Part shown: piece by piece, positions 61,027 through 64,000 of the stretch
Layout: every line of letters starts with the position of its first letter
Position numbering within the stretch: position 1 is the first letter of the stretch
From: Liolophura sinensis
Lineage: Eukaryota > Mollusca > Polyplacophora > Chitonida > Chitonidae
Assembly (NCBI RefSeq): GCF_032854445.1
Contig: NC_088302.1
Coordinates: 19,525,338 to 19,589,337, forward strand
Direction: 5' to 3'
Length of the DNA: 64,000 bases
Translations under genes and position numbers: made by a program
Notes under the pieces: model-generated
Seen by the model: only the letters and a program-made list of their open reading frames with translations
Told to the model about the DNA's origin: nothing
Database searches by the model: none

Positions 61027-62566
61027 TTAGCCGCGCAGACTTCTGTATAATGCAATTGCACCAGACACAAGGAAAGCTGCTGTTCCACCAATGACTGCCA
61101 GACCCCACGATGTCCACCGATAAACCTAAAACAGTAAACAAACACAGTTAGAATCTCTCAGGGCATGGCTAAGTGAGTCTGAGTTAAACCTCACAAGGCC
61201 AACAATGTAGGTCATATCAGATGAACTGTTTTTTTTTTTTTCAAGCCATTTTTCCATTCACTCGAAAGTATGCAGAGGATGATGCTGTAAAGGATATTTT
61301 AGTATAAATGCACCTTATCCACAAACATGAGAATCGGCTGTTAGAAAATGATCTGAAATTCAATCACAACAGTCTGTGATACCTCTGATTCTACCTCAAT
61401 TCATGCACTTTTAACACTTTCACACCATTATGTTACATTTTCTAAAATCTAATCAAGAGAAGTAGTCAGAATTGAAGAAATCAGTCTTCAGATTTCAACA
61501 GCTGAAGAGTCAGAATTGAAGAAATCAGTCTTCTGATTTCAACAGCTGAAGAGTCAGAATTTAAGAAATCAGTCTTCAGATTTCAACAGCTGAAGTTGGG
61601 AGCGTTAGATCCAGGGTTAATCCTGGATTGAGTCACCTAAAACCTTAAAAGAGGAAGTTGTAACTTCCTCATGCGTTCAGCATGAAGGGGATAGTGCAAT
61701 GACTGGTTGATCCGTATCAGTATAATGGCTCAGGCAAGGCGGCTTACTTGCCTTTGGTAAGGCGCCTAAGTGAAGCAGCACTAGATAAGAGCGGTGCAAA
61801 TCCGTCCTGCAACAAAGAGGCACATTACATGCACTCTAAGGATTCCTTCGTCATCATATGATTGAAAAATTGTTAAGTACGACGTTAAACCCCAAGCACT
61901 CACTCACTCAACAGGCGAAGTTCACTGTTTTGTTTTTTTTGTGTGTGTGTGTGTCCCTTTCTGGGTATATTTATAGTGCTCTAGTGAAGATAACAGGCAC
62001 CCAATAGCATAGTCAAATCCTTTCTACGGAGTGTCAATAGTACCACAGTAGCCATTTACTCACATTCCAGTCATACCCTCTAGGTTTACCATCTTTCCAT
62101 GTAATTTGGTTCAATGTGAAAGTGATGTACTGCATTCCCAGGTCATTTAAATTGAAAAAAATTTTCCCCAATCCAATAATACTAGTCAGAAAGAATGCGC
62201 ATTATTGCATTTCTGAGTAATTTGGATTGAAGAGATCATGACTTATGGCATTACAGGGACACCTGGATCAGTATTAAAGAGCACGACTTACTGCATTGCC
62301 AAGTGTTACGGATCAATGCGTATATAATTTTACTACATGCCAAGGTCATTTGGGTCAAGAAGGAAATGACAGACTGCATTCCTAGAAAATTGCTGCATTC
62401 CAGTGTCATTTGGATCAGTGAGAAGAAGACTTACTGCATTCTCAGGTTCCTTCTTGTCCTCCACAGGTGCCTTGGATGAGCCAAACATTTTCTTGTACAT
62501 CTCTTTTTCAGATTCTGTCTCTTTCTTCAGTTTTTTCGTCTGTTTAAACAACTCCTGCTGCACTAT
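61027..62566 (-). CDS. FKBP8: FKBP8-like tail-anchored immunophilin, last two exons
   Basis: FKBP8 is a TPR-containing FKBP anchored in the outer mitochondrial and ER membranes. It binds BCL2 and acts in apoptosis control and mitophagy. Two phase-0 exons are visible. Exon 62566-62435 encodes 44 residues from IVQQELFKQTKKLKKETESE through EKEMYKKMFGSSKAP to EPENA. Exon 61125-61027 encodes VYRWTSWGLAVIGG, TAAFLVSGAIALY and RSLRG, then stop. The first matches the charged helix after the last TPR of FKBP8, where YKKMFG corresponds to YRKMLG. The second is a single hydrophobic helix with a short basic tail, as in tail-anchored proteins. The PPIase and TPR exons lie upstream, beyond 64 kb. Another TPR protein with a tail anchor cannot be fully excluded. 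Confidence 0.75.
61464..61596. repeat. Three-copy 44-bp tandem repeat
   Basis: AGTCAGAATTGAAGAAATCA, GTCTTCAGATTTCAACAGCT and GAAG occur three times with only two or three differences, ending exactly where a SINE-2 copy starts. It lies in the last FKBP8 intron. Confidence 0.95.
61596..61911 (+). mobile_element. SINE-2 copy in FKBP8 intron
   Basis: GAGCGTTAGATCCAGGGTTA, GAGGAAGTTGTAACTTCCTC, GATCCGTATCAGTATAATGG, GCAGCACTAGATAAGAGCGG, GACGTTAAACCCCAAGCACT and CACTCACTCA follow the order of the minus-strand copy at 34322-34665. The first part of the tRNA-like head is missing. Confidence 0.9.
62120..62440. repeat. About 45-bp array grown from the FKBP8 exon/intron edge
   Basis: Six or seven decayed units of about 45 bp carry TACTGCATTCCCAGGTCATT, TGGATCAGTGAGAAG and ACTTA variants. 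They extend leftward from the exon boundary at 62435 into the intron. The boundary sequence AATGCA|GTAAGTC on the gene strand is itself part of the unit, and a second intact copy of that donor lies at about 62286-62299. Confidence 0.8.
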
Positions 62567-63986
62567 CTGAGAATAACCAGGAAATTAAATGACATGCTTA
62601 ACATATTAATATATCAATGTGTTCATAACATAAAATAAAAGACTCGTCTCTAAAAAAAAGGGAAATACATGTCGATGTATTATGATTTTCATAATGCATA
62701 AAAGGTACATTTCACACAGTGAAATATAATTGCTGATTTTACTTTTTCTCATCACATTTACCTCACTCCTTATTTCATATTATTCCAACAAAAGTGTCAA
62801 TATAAATAATAAAAAATATATAATATTGCACACTTAATGCCACAAACAATATTCTCAAGATATGAATAGCTTAATTCTCACTTCTTGCACAAACAACATA
62901 TATTCTGGTCAAATGTCACTATCCAGGTATGCAATATCATCTAAATGTATTTCTGCAGATTTACATCGTGGAATGTGAAATAATTTTGTTTCATGACTAA
63001 GATGCACATTTTGCCTGCGTCGGAGAGTTCTGTTGATCTTGGAAATTTTTTTGTGGAAGGTTGGATGATTTTAAATTTTAGCACAAATGTAATATTTTAT
63101 AAACCTGTTTTGCCTCTAAAAATGTACTTTTTTGATCGAATTTTCAGGGCGTTCAGACTAACCTCTTTTATACTTTAAATCTTGCCAAAGAAACTCAACA
63201 TATTCATGACACCTTGTTTAAAAGAACTATTTTGTCACACATTGCAGTTCTTTATGAAAATATATGTACTGTGTCAAAGCTTGTACATGACAAGAAGAGA
63301 GTGTGACATACACAATCTCACTGCTCCATTTGAAAAACTCTGAGGGATTGTAACTTGTTATTTTCAGTTGGCAGGTTATATTCCCACACCCAGGAGTCTG
63401 ATCAACTCAGTCTGATTTTAAATTAGATGTACTTATCTCCATATATGCCAAATTGCCAAATTTGGAATTCCTACACAAAACAGTATGATTTCTATTGTCT
63501 CAATCTGTTGCCAAGGACACCAGAAATTTGAAGGAGACAGCTCCAGTTTAAACTATAAATTAGTTCACCTCAATATCAACCTATATATACTACATACGAA
63601 AGCATTATTTCAAGTAACATATATCACCAAAAATTTAGCATCTTTCAAGTGAGGTGTTTTGCTTGATTTTTATGTTTTCATGACTTTGCTGTCAGGAAAA
63701 GTTAAGGTTTGTCATCAAAACTATCATTTTAAGGCCATTTTTATATACCAAACATTAGGCGAAATACAGTACTTTAATTTCTACTGCGTTCACATTGTTG
63801 AAACTTTCCAATTCTAGATGGCAGTCAATGAAACCATGCTGTCATTTGACCAAAACAGCCGCAGTTTATGCTGAGTTTATACAGAATAAACAGGAAATCA
63901 TTATGTAAAACATTTCACCTTGCATTGTAAATTACTTACACTCAAACGGACAGACAGACCAAGATACTGTTTGGTATAATATGTCG
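62567..63986. other. FKBP8 upstream intron, no further exon recognised
   Basis: This is AT-rich intronic DNA on the 5' side of the first visible FKBP8 exon. It contains a family A TIR element at about 62968-63157. I found no FKBP or TPR coding segment. Confidence 0.45.
62968..63157 (+). mobile_element. TIR element family A, decayed copy in FKBP8 intron
   Basis: GCACATTTTGCCTGCG, GAGAGTTCTGTTGATCTTGG, TGTGGAAGGTTGGATGATTT and TTTTGCCTCTAAAAATGTAC follow the family order. The terminal repeats are degraded (GATCGAATTTTCAGGGCG at right). Confidence 0.65.
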
Positions 63987-64000
63987 AGGGGCCTCCGTGG
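63987..64000 (+). mobile_element. Start of a SINE-1 copy, cut by window end
   Basis: GGGGCCTCCGTGG equals the first bases of the full-length SINE-1 at 6491. The rest continues beyond the window. Confidence 0.7.

Overview
The window is AT-rich animal nuclear DNA with canonical GT-AG introns, long 3' UTRs, and many tRNA-derived SINEs, small inverted-repeat elements and minisatellites. The proteins are ordinary bilaterian ones. The repeat style (a SINE with a (AAAT)n tail and a second SINE with a GAGT/ACTC-rich tail) suggests a marine mollusc, probably a bivalve. That placement is inference from style, not from a search.

Four conserved genes can be reconstructed exon by exon. From 1 to about 17.8 kb on the plus strand lies the 3' two thirds of a NEDD4/NEDD4-like E3 ubiquitin ligase: two WW domains, a complete HECT domain and a roughly 4.9 kb 3' UTR. 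Convergent to it on the minus strand (about 25.0 to 20.6 kb) is a complete GATAD2/p66 gene, a NuRD co-repressor subunit. After about 17 kb of repeat-rich DNA comes a complete 18-exon MAU2/SCC4 cohesin-loader gene (56.6 to 42.4 kb, minus). The last two coding exons of an FKBP8-like tail-anchored immunophilin lie at 62.6 to 61.0 kb, minus.

The four proteins do not form a pathway. Their order is informative, though: MAU2 followed by GATAD2 on the same strand matches the neighbouring MAU2-GATAD2A pair on human 19p13.11, where FKBP8 also lies. This looks like retained ancestral linkage.

Three conserved exons (two in NEDD4, one in MAU2) each carry one extra base that breaks an otherwise perfect frame. 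In NEDD4 both sit in four-base homopolymers. In MAU2 a four-base homopolymer is one of two possible sites. Residual sequencing error is the simplest explanation, but the genes will look broken to automatic annotation.

Non-coding space holds two tRNA-derived SINE families, two dispersed TIR element families (about 215 bp in five copies and about 220 bp in two copies), several single inverted-repeat elements, and minisatellites of 30, 42, 44, 45 and 52 bp. I see no prokaryotic-type system, CRISPR array, virus or novel gene cluster. The most useful unusual points are the frameshifts, an 18-nt micro-exon in MAU2, the synteny, the TIR families and a minisatellite grown out of an FKBP8 exon edge.
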